Below are positions 16,600 to 24,561 of a stretch of 30,126 nucleotides of DNA, piece after piece. Position 1 is the first letter of the stretch. Each line of letters begins with the position of its first letter. The stretch is from the NCBI GenBank assembly GCA_018365815.1, contig JAGZJH010000027.1, positions 1 to 30,126 on the forward strand, in the 5' to 3' direction. Made by a program: the position numbers and the translations under genes. Source of the DNA: Erysipelotrichaceae bacterium. Lineage in GTDB: Bacteria > Bacillota_I > Bacilli_A > Erysipelotrichales > Coprobacillaceae. Under the pieces are notes generated by a model that did not search any database, had not been told where the DNA came from, and saw nothing but the letters and a program-made list of their open reading frames with translations.

Positions 16600-17472
16600 T
16601 TACCACTTTGCTGTTCTTGCTAAAGCTAAAGCCCCACAAATTCCAGCATTATCCCCTAATTCAGGATAGACAATATAATTTTCAATATCTTTCAAGATTT
16701 CATCTTTTTGCACATACCCATTCAACATTTCTTTAACATATTGATGAACAAACCCAAAAATCTGTGTTTGTTTCATTACGCCACCACCTAAAATAATTTT
16801 TTGTGGTGAAAGTGTTAAAATATAATTCATTAAAGCTTGTGCGATATAGTATCCTTCCATTTGCCATGCTTTGTGATCTACTTCAAGTTCATAAGCTTTT
16901 TTTCCCCATCTTTTTTCAATTGCCGGTCCTGCTGCTAATCCTTCAAAACAATATTGATGATATGGACAATTTCCTGTCATTGTTTCATCTTGATGCGGCT
17001 GTAATAAAATATGTCCCATTTCAGGGTGCAATAATCCATGAAGTAACTTTCCTTCAACAATCGCTCCGCCACCAATACCTGTTCCAATTGTTAAATAAAG
17101 ACAACTGTTTAATCCTTTGGCACTTCCAAAATACAATTCACCTAATGCTGCCCCATTAACATCGGTATCAAACGCTACTGGGACTTGGTAACGTTGTTTT
17201 AATCTTCCCACAAAATCAACATTTTGCCAACCTGGTTTTGGTGTAGATGTAATATATCCATAAGTATCAGAATTTTTATCTAAATCAATTGGACCAAATG
17301 TCCCTACTCCAATCGCTTCAAAATCTTGACCGTCAAAAAATTCACACACTTTTTGAAAAGTTTCTTCAGGTGTAGTCGTTGGAAATGCTTCTCTTTTTTC
17401 AATATTTCCAAATTCATCTCCTATAGCAACTACAAATTTAGTTCCTCCCGCTTCAATTGCTGCCAATCTCAT
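16600..17472 (-). CDS. scrK: ROK-family fructokinase
   Basis: Phosphorylates fructose (possibly mannose) with ATP in the cytosol. 290 residues, the usual length for Bacillus YdhR/GmuE and ScrK fructokinases. Seen: phosphate-binding IEAGGTKF at the N-terminus, catalytic Asp104 in FDTDVNGAA, TIGTGIGGG, the ROK zinc-site pattern His154, Cys169, His172, Cys175 (HPEMGH and NCPYHQYC), and GGGVM. AGGAGG lies 8 nt before the ATG. A -10-like TATAAT in the 51-bp gap after hflX may give it its own promoter. No sugar transport genes are near, so the sugar is inferred from the family only. Confidence 0.9.
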   Translation of the reverse strand: MRLAAIEAGGTKFVVAIGDEFGNIEKREAFPTTTPEETFQKVCEFFDGQDFEAIGVGTFGPIDLDKNSDTYGYITSTPKPGWQNVDFVGRLKQRYQVPVAFDTDVNGAALGELYFGSAKGLNSCLYLTIGTGIGGGAIVEGKLLHGLLHPEMGHILLQPHQDETMTGNCPYHQYCFEGLAAGPAIEKRWGKKAYELEVDHKAWQMEGYYIAQALMNYILTLSPQKIILGGGVMKQTQIFGFVHQYVKEMLNGYVQKDEILKDIENYIVYPELGDNAGICGALALARTAKW

Positions 17473-17523
17473 TTTTAATTCCTCCTAATATTATTTTTTT
17501 GTATTATATCACATATTTTTAAA

Positions 17524-18759
17524 TTAATTTACACAAACATACTCTTGTAAATATTTCGCCATTGTTTTTGAACATTCCACAACGACATGAATAGACGTTT
17601 CTAAATACTCATATCGATGAACATAGGCGTTTTCTAATAAATAAGAAAATACATTCATTTTATCATAAGGCAAAACAATATCAACTATTCTATCATCTTT
17701 AAATAAAATTTGATTAATTTTTTTCATTAATGTATCCATATTTTTTTCTTCTTTGACAGAAATAAAAACATGAGGCTCTTCTGCTTTAATTAATGCATAT
17801 TGATTTAAATCTATTTTATTATAAACATACAACACCTTATTTTGATTAACTTCTAATTCATTTAATACTTTTTTAGTCGTTTCAATATGTTCTAAATAAA
17901 ACGGCGAAGAACTATCTACTACAAGTAAAATCAAATCTGCCTCTTTAACTTCTTCTAAAGTCGATCGAAAAGCTTGGACTAAAAAATGTGGTAATTGATT
18001 AATAAACCCTACCGTATCACTTAACAAAAACGGTTTATGATTATCTAACCGAACTTTACGTGTAGAAGTTTCCAATGTGGCAAACAACATATCTTTTTCA
18101 AAAACTTGCTTATTTAAATGACTCCTTTTTACAAAGTAATTCATTAAAGAAGATTTACCACTGTTTGTATATCCTACTAATGCTACTACTTTCACTTCAT
18201 TTTCATGACGCTTTAAACGTTGCGTTTGTCTTTGCACTACGATTTTTTTTAACTCTCGTTTTGCTTTGACTAATTCACGATAAATCACACGTCGATCTAA
18301 CTCAATTTGTTTTTCACCACTTCCTCTAAAGCCACTTCCACCTAGTTGTCCAATCATATTTTCATTTAAGCCTACTAAACGTGGCAATAAATATTGTAAC
18401 TTTGCAATTTTAACTTGTAATTTTGCTTCAATTGTTTTAGCACGTGATTCAAAAATTTTTAAAATCAAATCTGTTCGATCACTGACTTCAATTTCAAGTA
18501 ATTCACTTAAATTCTTAACTTGCGTACTTGTTAATTCTTCATTAAAAATAACTAGATCAACATCATCTGTCAATTTTTTTATTTCTTCTACTTTTCCTTT
18601 TCCTATATAAGTTGCAACATTAATCGTATCAAGAGTTTGAACCACTGTATATTTTACCTGGATGTGACAGGCATTAGCTAGTGCATCTAATTCTTTCATT
18701 GACTCTTCAAAATCGTATGCCATTTTATAATAATTCACTCCTACTATAATTGCTTCCAT
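17524..18759 (-). CDS. hflX: GTPase HflX
   Basis: Ribosome-associated GTPase that rescues or splits stalled 70S ribosomes, especially under stress. 411 residues. N-terminal HflX domain with TYIGKGKVEEI, then a helical linker with a glycine-rich loop LGGSGFRGSGEKQIELDRR; the more usual form is GGxGTRGPGE, so this loop is slightly divergent. GTPase motifs: G1 GYTNSGKS (196-203), G3 DTVGF (248-252), G4 NKID (314-317). AGGAGG lies 4 nt before the ATG. An extended -10 (TGTTATAAT) sits upstream on the minus strand at 18790-18798, back to back with that of the divergent gene. Confidence 0.95.
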   Translation of the reverse strand: MEAIIVGVNYYKMAYDFEESMKELDALANACHIQVKYTVVQTLDTINVATYIGKGKVEEIKKLTDDVDLVIFNEELTSTQVKNLSELLEIEVSDRTDLILKIFESRAKTIEAKLQVKIAKLQYLLPRLVGLNENMIGQLGGSGFRGSGEKQIELDRRVIYRELVKAKRELKKIVVQRQTQRLKRHENEVKVVALVGYTNSGKSSLMNYFVKRSHLNKQVFEKDMLFATLETSTRKVRLDNHKPFLLSDTVGFINQLPHFLVQAFRSTLEEVKEADLILLVVDSSSPFYLEHIETTKKVLNELEVNQNKVLYVYNKIDLNQYALIKAEEPHVFISVKEEKNMDTLMKKINQILFKDDRIVDIVLPYDKMNVFSYLLENAYVHRYEYLETSIHVVVECSKTMAKYLQEYVCVN

Positions 18760-18775
18760 TTGACCTCCTAGTTAT

Positions 18776-18804
18776 TCATGATTTTCATTATTATAACATA
18801 TAAT
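18776..18804. promoter_or_regulatory. Divergent promoter region between hflX and the ylbJ-like gene
   Basis: Two overlapping -10 elements: minus-strand TGTTATAAT (extended -10, 18790-18798) for hflX and plus-strand TATAAT (18799-18804) for the ylbJ-like gene. Neither has a good -35. Close packing means the two could compete for polymerase. Confidence 0.45.
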
Positions 18805-18818
18805 ATAGTGGTGATAGA

Positions 18819-19754
18819 ATGAAAAAAGCAAAAATATATTTTCCTCTTGTAGCTTTACTTTACATCACCTTCCTTTCATTTTTTCATATGAACGAAATAA
18901 TGACATTAACCTTACAAACCAAAAACCAAGTTATAAATCAGTTATTTCCCACTTTATTTCCGTTTATGCTTATCATTACTATTTGTCAAAAAATCGGAAT
19001 TATCCAGTTACTTGGATATTTATTACAATTCATCTCCATTCCATTTTTTAACATTTCTGGAAATTGTTTAAGTATATACTTATTTTCTATTTTAAGTGGT
19101 TATCCCACTAATGCAAAAATGATTTATAACGCATTTACTTTAAATCAGATTACAAAGCAAGAAAGTGATTTACTCGTTAAATGTGCCCATCATAGTTCTT
19201 TTAGTTTTGTTGTCTTTTTTATTGGAATACAAATATTCAATAGTATTAAAATTGGTATTATTTTAGAAATATGTCATCTTCTTCCTACTTTTTTATACTT
19301 AATAACTTGTAAAAAACATAAAGCAACATTTCAAAAATGGTGTACAAGTTGGTATACTTATTCAAGTAATATTTATAATCATCAATTATTTAATATTATA
19401 AAAAATAGTTTAAAAGAATGTTTAGTCGCTTTTATTTATATCTTTGGTTTTATGTTAATTTGTAAAATCTCTTTAATTAGTTTACGACATCTTTTTAACG
19501 AAAATCTATTAATGCATTTAGCAGGTTATTTAGAGTTTAGTTCTGGAACCATTCAACTTGTACAATATCAATCACAATTAATTATCCAATTATTGATTAT
19601 CTTATCTTATATTTCATTTGGAGGTGTCTCTGTTTTTTTACAGGTTTTCCAACTTTTAGATACCTCGGCAATTAATTTTAAAATCTATTTAACTTTTAGA
19701 ATTTACCATGCTTTGTTGAGTGTTATCTTATTATTTATTTATCTTATATATTGA
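18819..19754 (+). CDS. ylbJ: YlbJ-like sporulation integral membrane protein (Gate-domain)
   Basis: 311-residue polytopic membrane protein with about eight hydrophobic segments. Features match the YlbJ/nucleoside-recognition (Gate) family: LFPTLFPFMLII in the second helix, LSGYPTNAKMI, and near the end SFGGVSVFLQV. In B. subtilis ylbJ is made in the mother cell and is needed for normal spores; the transported or sensed molecule is unknown. It is shorter than the roughly 400 residues of B. subtilis YlbJ as I recall. The ribosome binding site GGTGATAG is moderate. The gene's stop codon overlaps the -35 of the perR promoter. Confidence 0.8.
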   Translation: MKKAKIYFPLVALLYITFLSFFHMNEIMTLTLQTKNQVINQLFPTLFPFMLIITICQKIGIIQLLGYLLQFISIPFFNISGNCLSIYLFSILSGYPTNAKMIYNAFTLNQITKQESDLLVKCAHHSSFSFVVFFIGIQIFNSIKIGIILEICHLLPTFLYLITCKKHKATFQKWCTSWYTYSSNIYNHQLFNIIKNSLKECLVAFIYIFGFMLICKISLISLRHLFNENLLMHLAGYLEFSSGTIQLVQYQSQLIIQLLIILSYISFGGVSVFLQVFQLLDTSAINFKIYLTFRIYHALLSVILLFIYLIY

Positions 19755-19779
19755 CAAATATATTTATAAAATGTATATT
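19751..19779 (+). promoter_or_regulatory. Sigma-A promoter of perR
   Basis: Perfect -35 TTGACA (19751-19756), overlapping the ylbJ stop codon; 17-bp spacer; -10 TATATT (19774-19779). Confidence 0.85.
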
Positions 19780-19794
19780 ATTATCAATAATAAT
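19777..19794 (+). promoter_or_regulatory. PerR/Fur-like operator, probable autoregulation site
   Basis: Perfect inverted repeat ATTATTAT, two bases, ATAATAAT, overlapping the end of the -10 and the transcription start of perR. It resembles, but does not equal, the PerR box TTATAATNATTATAA: the spacing is 8-2-8 rather than 7-1-7. Repressor binding here would block its own promoter. Confidence 0.65.
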
Positions 19795-19816
19795 TACTAA
19801 TAGGAGGTGATACCTA

Positions 19817-20209
19817 ATGAAAACTGTACGCTATTCTAAACAACGTGAAGCTATTTTATTAGATCTCCAATCTCGTTTTGACCATCCAACTGCTGATCAA
19901 GTTTATTCTTCTTTAAAGAGAACTCACCCCGGGTTATCTTTAGGAACTGTTTATCGTAATCTAGGCTTTTTAGAACAAAATGGACAAATTCGCAAACTTG
20001 ATATTGGTGATGGGACTGTCCGTTATGATGGTAATATTAATCCTCACATTCATTTTATTTGCAGTAATTGTCATACGATTATTGATTTACCGTTATCTAC
20101 TAAACTCGCTAAAGAAATATGTGAAAGTATAAATCAGATAGAAATTGAAGATATTCAAATTCAAATTAAAGGAAAATGTCAAAATTGTAAAGTATCTCAT
20201 ACAAGTTAA
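19817..20209 (+). CDS. perR: PerR-type peroxide-responsive repressor (Fur family)
   Basis: Metal-dependent repressor that senses H2O2 by iron-catalysed oxidation of His ligands and controls peroxide defence and iron genes. 130 residues. Winged helix with HPTADQVYSSL and SLGTVYRNL. The five regulatory-metal ligands of B. subtilis PerR all align by spacing: His23, Asp71, His77, His79 and Asp90. A structural zinc site is formed by Cys82/Cys85 and Cys121/Cys124. The Asp at position 90 favours PerR over Fur. AGGAGG(TGATACCTA) precedes the ATG. A monocistronic unit, with its own promoter, operator and terminator. The oxidation-sensing role is inferred from ligand identity. Confidence 0.9.
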   Translation: MKTVRYSKQREAILLDLQSRFDHPTADQVYSSLKRTHPGLSLGTVYRNLGFLEQNGQIRKLDIGDGTVRYDGNINPHIHFICSNCHTIIDLPLSTKLAKEICESINQIEIEDIQIQIKGKCQNCKVSHTS

Positions 20210-20231
20210 GAAGCTAATGCTTCTTTTTTTT
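20208..20231 (+). terminator. Intrinsic terminator after perR
   Basis: Hairpin AAGAAGC/GCTTCTT with a TAAT loop followed by six more T, starting at the perR stop codon. Confidence 0.88.
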
Positions 20232-20233
20232 AC

Positions 20234-20261
20234 AAAATAAAAAGAAACCTCATAGGTTTCT
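20234..20261 (-). terminator. Intrinsic terminator facing left, for the lolA-like/alr operon
   Basis: Minus-strand hairpin AGAAACC/GGTTTCT (arms 20255-20261 and 20243-20249), then T5 ATTTTG. It lies about 110 bases beyond the alr stop and next to the perR terminator, separating the convergent units. The 20262-20371 interval between it and alr holds nothing else I recognise. Confidence 0.7.
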
Positions 20262-20371
20262 CAAGAGACTTTTGCCTGATATACAATAATTACTTTCAAA
20301 TAAATATTAAAATTAATCAATCCCACAATAAGTCTTATTTACAATATTGTATTTAAAAGTGCAAAAACATT

Positions 20372-21451
20372 CTAACTACAATATCCTACATAACGTCTTT
20401 CAACTCTTAATGATAATAAACACATAATTTCATATGGAATTGTTTCTAATTCCTGAGCCATTCTATTTAATGAAATATGTTCACCAAAGATTTCCACAAC
20501 ATCACCACTTTTAACGGTTTCATCGACTTTAACCATAATTTGATCCATGCAGACACGACCAACTATTTCATACTCTTTACCATTAATATAAACATTTCTT
20601 CCTTGATTTTTACGAATTAATCCATCTGCATAACCAATAGGTAGAGTAGCGATATACTGATCATTTTTCGCTTCATAAGTAAAATTATAACCAACTTTTT
20701 CACCAACATGAATTTTCTTTACCATCATCACTGTTGTATATAGCGACATCACTTGTTTTAATGAGGTATCAACATTTCCTTTAGGGTCAATCCCATACAT
20801 TCCAATCCCCAAACGATCCATGTTTGTGAAATTGTCATGATGATACATCGTTCCAGCTGAATTATCAGCATGGATATATTTAAAATCATAATTTTCAATT
20901 ATTTTTTTAAATCGATTAATTTGTTGTTGATAAGTATCATCTTCTGTTTCAGAAGCACCAAAATGCGTAAAAACACCTTCAACGATAATTTTTTCATTAT
21001 GTTGAAGCAATGCCATTGCTTGATTTAACTCATTAACATCTTTTAGTCCTAAACGATTCATTCCTGTATCTATTTTAATATGCACTTTTAAATCATCTTT
21101 AAATATCATTTGACTGATTGCTTCAATAAATTCTAAAGAATAAGCAGTAATTGCCACTTGATGATTAATAGCACTAAATACATCTTCAGTGGCAACTGCT
21201 CCGATCACTAAAATCGGTTTAGTAATATTAGCTTTTTTTAAATCAATCGCTTCTTTTAAGGTTGCCACTCCAAGCATAATCACTTCATTTTTATTTTCTA
21301 ATGCTTTAGCAACACATTGATCCCCATGTCCATAAGCATTTGCCTTAACAATGGCCATTAACGGTTTTTTACTTTTAGAATAGATTGTATCAATATTATG
21401 AATCAAATGTTTTAAATTTATATTTGCATATGTTTTCCTATAATAATTCAT
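20372..21451 (-). CDS. alr: Alanine racemase
   Basis: PLP enzyme interconverting L- and D-alanine, supplying D-Ala for peptidoglycan (and in spore formers, modulating germination). 359 residues, slightly short for the family (about 370-390). PLP lysine Lys36 in VKANAYGHGD; catalytic Tyr255 in VGYNFTYEAKND, before the conserved ATLPIGYADG; also GVFTHFG, RLGIGMYGI, GRVCMDQ and the C-terminal ERRYVG. AGAGGTG precedes the ATG. Sits 51 bp downstream of a LolA-like membrane protein gene on the same strand, a pairing also known from B. subtilis (ydcC-alr) and C. difficile (gerS-alr2). Confidence 0.96.
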   Translation of the reverse strand: MNYYRKTYANINLKHLIHNIDTIYSKSKKPLMAIVKANAYGHGDQCVAKALENKNEVIMLGVATLKEAIDLKKANITKPILVIGAVATEDVFSAINHQVAITAYSLEFIEAISQMIFKDDLKVHIKIDTGMNRLGLKDVNELNQAMALLQHNEKIIVEGVFTHFGASETEDDTYQQQINRFKKIIENYDFKYIHADNSAGTMYHHDNFTNMDRLGIGMYGIDPKGNVDTSLKQVMSLYTTVMMVKKIHVGEKVGYNFTYEAKNDQYIATLPIGYADGLIRKNQGRNVYINGKEYEIVGRVCMDQIMVKVDETVKSGDVVEIFGEHISLNRMAQELETIPYEIMCLLSLRVERRYVGYCS

Positions 21452-21502
21452 CTTTTATACACCTCTTTATAATAATACTCACAAAGTAAGGTAAAGTCAA
21501 AA

Positions 21503-22483
21503 TTATTTTAGCACTTCCATTTGTAAACTATTCACAACTTCAATCATTTCTAATTGAGTCATATTATCTGAATAAACACTGCAAGTCATTCCCGGATAAA
21601 AAAACTTTAATTCTTGATTTTCTAAAATAGCTACTCCACCTACAAGATCAATTAATTCACCAGAAGTTGCTACTACTTCTACATCACTTTTTTCATCACT
21701 AAGTGTTTCAACTAATGTAAAAGATTTTTCACCTGTAAATTGTAAAATATGTGTTGTATAACCATTGATAGAACATTTTTCCTGACTTGCTAATTTTGTT
21801 CCAAACAATTCTAATGGTAATAACGGATAGTCTTCAAAACTCCCAGTGGGTGTTTCAGTTTGTTGTGTAGTCACTTCAAATGTTTTAATATCAACATTTT
21901 GATTAACTTCAAATTTCGTAAACTCAACATGTATTTTTTCTACACCTGAGTCATCAAAAACACTCACATATTCAGGGATTAAATTTTTATTAAAACGTAT
22001 TTCTTGTGTTTTAATTGTTTCATCATGTGGATAAGCGACTGCACTATTTAAAACAATCCCATCTTTTTTCTTATTCTGTTCATGTTCTTGATTAAAATAA
22101 TTTAACAAAGTTTGATAGATATACGGCTTTTCACTATTAAATGGCCATTCACTTTTGAATTGATAAACTTGATTCAAAGAAGGCGTACAGACAAATACAC
22201 CATCATTATTTCTTAAAATAACTTGTGATTGATTAAGCACCTTGTCATAGATACTCACCTTAAACAAATCAGTTTCATTTTTCAAATAATCTACATCTAC
22301 CTTATAAGTTTTCATTTCATCACCTACAAGCATTTCCATATTTGCTTCTACATGATAACTATTCAAATTATCTAATTGCTCTTTAACTTGACGATCTATG
22401 CTACCCTTTTTCACTTTCAAAAAAACTCCGCCACCTATTAATAATGCCACACTCACTACACCGATAACTATTTTCTTATTCAT
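21503..22483 (-). CDS. LolA-like membrane-anchored protein (YdcC/GerS-like)
   Basis: 326 residues: one N-terminal membrane anchor (about 4-23), then a soluble extracytoplasmic domain with repeated beta-strand patterns such as the outer-membrane-lipoprotein-sorting (LolA-like) fold. Weak sequence identity is expected; the call leans on size, topology and position before alr. B. subtilis YdcC and C. difficile GerS hold the same position, and GerS is needed for cortex breakdown in germination. Unlike GerS, no lipobox Cys is seen, so it would be anchored by an uncleaved helix. The start is the ATG at 22483 (AAGGTGG, 5 nt spacing); a frame extending to 22522 has no better site. Confidence 0.65.
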   Translation of the reverse strand: MNKKIVIGVVSVALLIGGGVFLKVKKGSIDRQVKEQLDNLNSYHVEANMEMLVGDEMKTYKVDVDYLKNETDLFKVSIYDKVLNQSQVILRNNDGVFVCTPSLNQVYQFKSEWPFNSEKPYIYQTLLNYFNQEHEQNKKKDGIVLNSAVAYPHDETIKTQEIRFNKNLIPEYVSVFDDSGVEKIHVEFTKFEVNQNVDIKTFEVTTQQTETPTGSFEDYPLLPLELFGTKLASQEKCSINGYTTHILQFTGEKSFTLVETLSDEKSDVEVVATSGELIDLVGGVAILENQELKFFYPGMTCSVYSDNMTQLEMIEVVNSLQMEVLK

Positions 22484-22590
22484 ACAAACCACCTTTCTAT
22501 GCATTAAAAGTATATGTTTCATCTTTTAAATTATGACAGTATAAATCATAATGAGTGGGTTATAATATAATTATAAAGGAGGTAATGAAC

Positions 22591-22785
22591 ATGAATATGT
22601 TACAAAAAATAGCTTTAGTTTTTACCATTATCGGTGCAATCAACTGGGGTTTAATTGGATTATTTTCATTTAACTTAGTTGAAATGATTTTTGGTACAGG
22701 AAGCTTTTTAACGACCTTAATATATATTATAGTTGGTATTACTGGAATTATTAATATTATGTTACTATTTGTTGATTTAGATTAA
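22591..22785 (+). CDS. DUF378 (YuzA-like) small membrane protein
   Basis: 64 residues, two hydrophobic helices (about 4-25 and 36-60). The conserved opening of DUF378 is present: IIGAINWGLIGLFSFNLV. Function unknown; homologues occur across Firmicutes. The start is the ATG at 22591, 8 nt after AAAGGAGG; upstream in-frame ATGs at 22555 and 22585 lie before or against the Shine-Dalgarno. Single gene between leftward units. A TATAAT at 22561-22566 could be its -10, with no good -35. Confidence 0.85.
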   Translation: MNMLQKIALVFTIIGAINWGLIGLFSFNLVEMIFGTGSFLTTLIYIIVGITGIINIMLLFVDLD

Positions 22786-22812
22786 CTTAAAAAGGAAGTT
22801 TTAAACTTCCTT
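22786..22812 (-). terminator. Terminator at the end of the HAD hydrolase gene, possibly bidirectional
   Basis: Palindrome AAGGAAGTTT/AAACTTCCTT around 22802. On the minus strand five T's follow; on the plus strand only AATAAATT, so it suits the leftward transcript better. It overlaps the HAD stop codon and begins just after the DUF378 stop. Confidence 0.7.
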
Positions 22813-23424
22813 AATAAATTGGCTCATTGAGCCATCTTTTTTATTTATACGAATACGGTTTTTAACCAACTTCAGCATTGGATAATCTGTATCAGAATCT
22901 GAATAACCATAAGATAAATCATAATCGATTTCAATATTTTTTTGTTTTAACACTTCTTTAATTCTTCTTACCTTTTCTTCACTTTTGCAATTATTCCCTA
23001 CTATTTTTGAACTTTCATGCCCATTAATGCGTTTTGTTTGGGTTCCGATAATACAATCTAAAGGTAAATCACTATATTTTAAATATGCCTCTGGTGAAGC
23101 AGAAACAAGAAAGATTAAATATCCCTCTTGTTTTTTTTCTTTTAACTCATTAACTACATTCAAATAGTAATTAGGGATTAGACATTTTTCATAAAATTGT
23201 TTTAACTCTTCTTCTTTTAAAAGATTTAAAGGAAATAGAATAGCTTCTTTTAAAGATATAAAATCAATCATTTTAATTCCATACAAAATCCCTAAAAATG
23301 CAAGTTTAAATAAATGTATAAAAGACAATGGACGTTTTTTTAAACAAAAAACAATTAATCTTGCCATTGAGTCTTTTGGCAAAAGTGTATCATCAAAATC
23401 AAAAAAAGCAATTTTAGTCTTCAT
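22801..23424 (-). CDS. HAD-superfamily phosphatase (subfamily IB, SerB-like)
   Basis: 207 residues. HAD motif I DFDDTL (nucleophile Asp9, acid Asp11), a helical cap region of the IB type (about 20-85), motif II in FLVSASPE, a motif III Lys region near KSEEKVRR, and motif IV GYSDSDTDYPML. This is the phosphoserine-phosphatase-like group; the substrate is unknown. It overlaps the deoD stop by 11 bp and shares its operon. Given that neighbour a nucleotide or sugar phosphate is possible, but that is only context. Confidence 0.85.
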   Translation of the reverse strand: MKTKIAFFDFDDTLLPKDSMARLIVFCLKKRPLSFIHLFKLAFLGILYGIKMIDFISLKEAILFPLNLLKEEELKQFYEKCLIPNYYLNVVNELKEKKQEGYLIFLVSASPEAYLKYSDLPLDCIIGTQTKRINGHESSKIVGNNCKSEEKVRRIKEVLKQKNIEIDYDLSYGYSDSDTDYPMLKLVKNRIRINKKDGSMSQFIKEV

Positions 23425-24127
23425 TGATTGCCACTTCTAATGCAATTTCCATCATTGCCGTAAAAGTTTTTTCACGTTCATCAGCAGTTGTTTCTTCACA
23501 AGTTACTAAAGAATCAGATACTGTTAATAATGTTAAAGCTTTTTTGTTTAAATATGCAGCCGTTGTAAATAATGCATATGATTCCATTTCTACACCTAAA
23601 CAACCTGCTTTTGCCCATTTTAAATTAGAACCACCCTCAGCCATATAAAAATAATCTGAAGCCAATACATTTCCGACATGATAGTTTATATTTTTTTCTT
23701 TTGCTCTAGCAACTGCTTTTTCTAACAAATCATAAGAACTAATCGCACTAAAAGTTCCACCTAAATTATATTGTGATGCAAATGATGAATCTGTGCAGGC
23801 TCCTTGTGCAATAATAATATCTCTCATATGTACATTTTCTTTTAACGAACCACAACTTCCAATACGTATAATATTTTCAACGTCATATTGAGTATATAAT
23901 TCATGTGAATAAATTCCAATTGAAGGCATTCCCATACCTGAGCCCATGATTGATACCTTTTTGCCTTTATACTCTCCAGTATAACCTAACATATTTCTTA
24001 CACTATTAAATTGCACAACATTTTCTAAATATGTTTCTGCTAAAAACTTCGCTCTTAATGGATCTCCTGGCATTAATACAGTCTTTGCAATATCTCCTTT
24101 ATTGGCTTGATTATGTGGTGTTGACAT
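23414..24127 (-). CDS. deoD: Purine nucleoside phosphorylase, DeoD type
   Basis: Cleaves purine (deoxy)ribonucleosides with phosphate to base and (deoxy)ribose-1-phosphate. 237 residues, the standard size of the hexameric DeoD form. Motifs: STPHNQAN (His5), MPGDPLRAKF (Arg25), Arg44, IRIGSCGS (Arg88), GVEMESYAL (Glu180-Glu182) and TVSDSL (Asp205 as general acid). AGGAGG precedes the ATG. Follows two thiol lipoprotein genes by 14 bp and overlaps the HAD gene. It would feed free purines to the same pool as the adenine deaminase operon in this window. Confidence 0.97.
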   Translation of the reverse strand: MSTPHNQANKGDIAKTVLMPGDPLRAKFLAETYLENVVQFNSVRNMLGYTGEYKGKKVSIMGSGMGMPSIGIYSHELYTQYDVENIIRIGSCGSLKENVHMRDIIIAQGACTDSSFASQYNLGGTFSAISSYDLLEKAVARAKEKNINYHVGNVLASDYFYMAEGGSNLKWAKAGCLGVEMESYALFTTAAYLNKKALTLLTVSDSLVTCEETTADEREKTFTAMMEIALEVAINED

Positions 24128-24141
24128 CTTTTTTTTCCTCC

Positions 24142-24561
24142 TTATTTAAATAACCATCTACCTTGTGATAGTTGCTCTCCTAATGCTTCATTATTAAGTA
24201 ATCGATGAATGTCTGCTATTAATTCCGTTTCCTCGCCTTGATTATAAGCTAAAACGGCAAATTTTTGATTCACAACTAACAAAGGTGTTTTACCCGCATA
24301 GACTTCATCAAAATCAATTAATTTTGAAGTCAATTCTTTATAATATTGTTCATTTTTATCTAAATCATAGTACGTAATTTTCATTTCATCTTTGAATTCT
24401 TTTTCAAGTGCCGGTTGTGCATATTTTTTAAAAGCTTGACAACCTTTGCAAGTATCTAATGTAAATACTTCAAGATTAACTTTTATTGTTTGAGTGGACT
24501 GTTGACACCCAAATAAAAATATCATCAAAATACTGCATATCAATCCCTTAATTTTCTTCAT
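24142..24561 (-). CDS. Thioredoxin-fold lipoprotein, second of a tandem pair
   Basis: 139 residues. Lipoprotein signal peptide with FGC (Cys19 lipid-modified), then a short thioredoxin-like domain with the thiol motif CKGC in LDTCKGCQAF and a cis-Pro candidate in KTPLLVV. The final part (AVLAYNQGEE, IHRLLNN, GRWLFK) parallels the preceding gene almost residue for residue, so the pair arose by duplication. It overlaps that gene by 14 bp, with GGGGG upstream of the ATG. Probably faces the cell exterior and acts in disulfide exchange, but no specific function is known. Confidence 0.78.
   Translation of the reverse strand: MKKIKGLICSILMIFLFGCQQSTQTIKVNLEVFTLDTCKGCQAFKKYAQPALEKEFKDEMKITYYDLDKNEQYYKELTSKLIDFDEVYAGKTPLLVVNQKFAVLAYNQGEETELIADIHRLLNNEALGEQLSQGRWLFK

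Noticed and set aside
16803..17159. 118-residue plus-strand open frame
   Set aside because: It lies wholly inside the fructokinase gene on the opposite strand and has no ribosome binding site or recognisable motif.
22484..22554. A sporulation sigma-E promoter before the LolA-like gene (CATATACT as -10)
   Set aside because: The -10 match is partial and the spacing to any GTATATT-like -35 is poor; in such AT-rich DNA this is likely chance.
24548..24561. The two thiol lipoproteins as one frameshifted gene
   Set aside because: Each has its own signal peptide with lipobox, its own CxxC motif and its own ribosome binding site; they are complete paralogues with overlapping ends.
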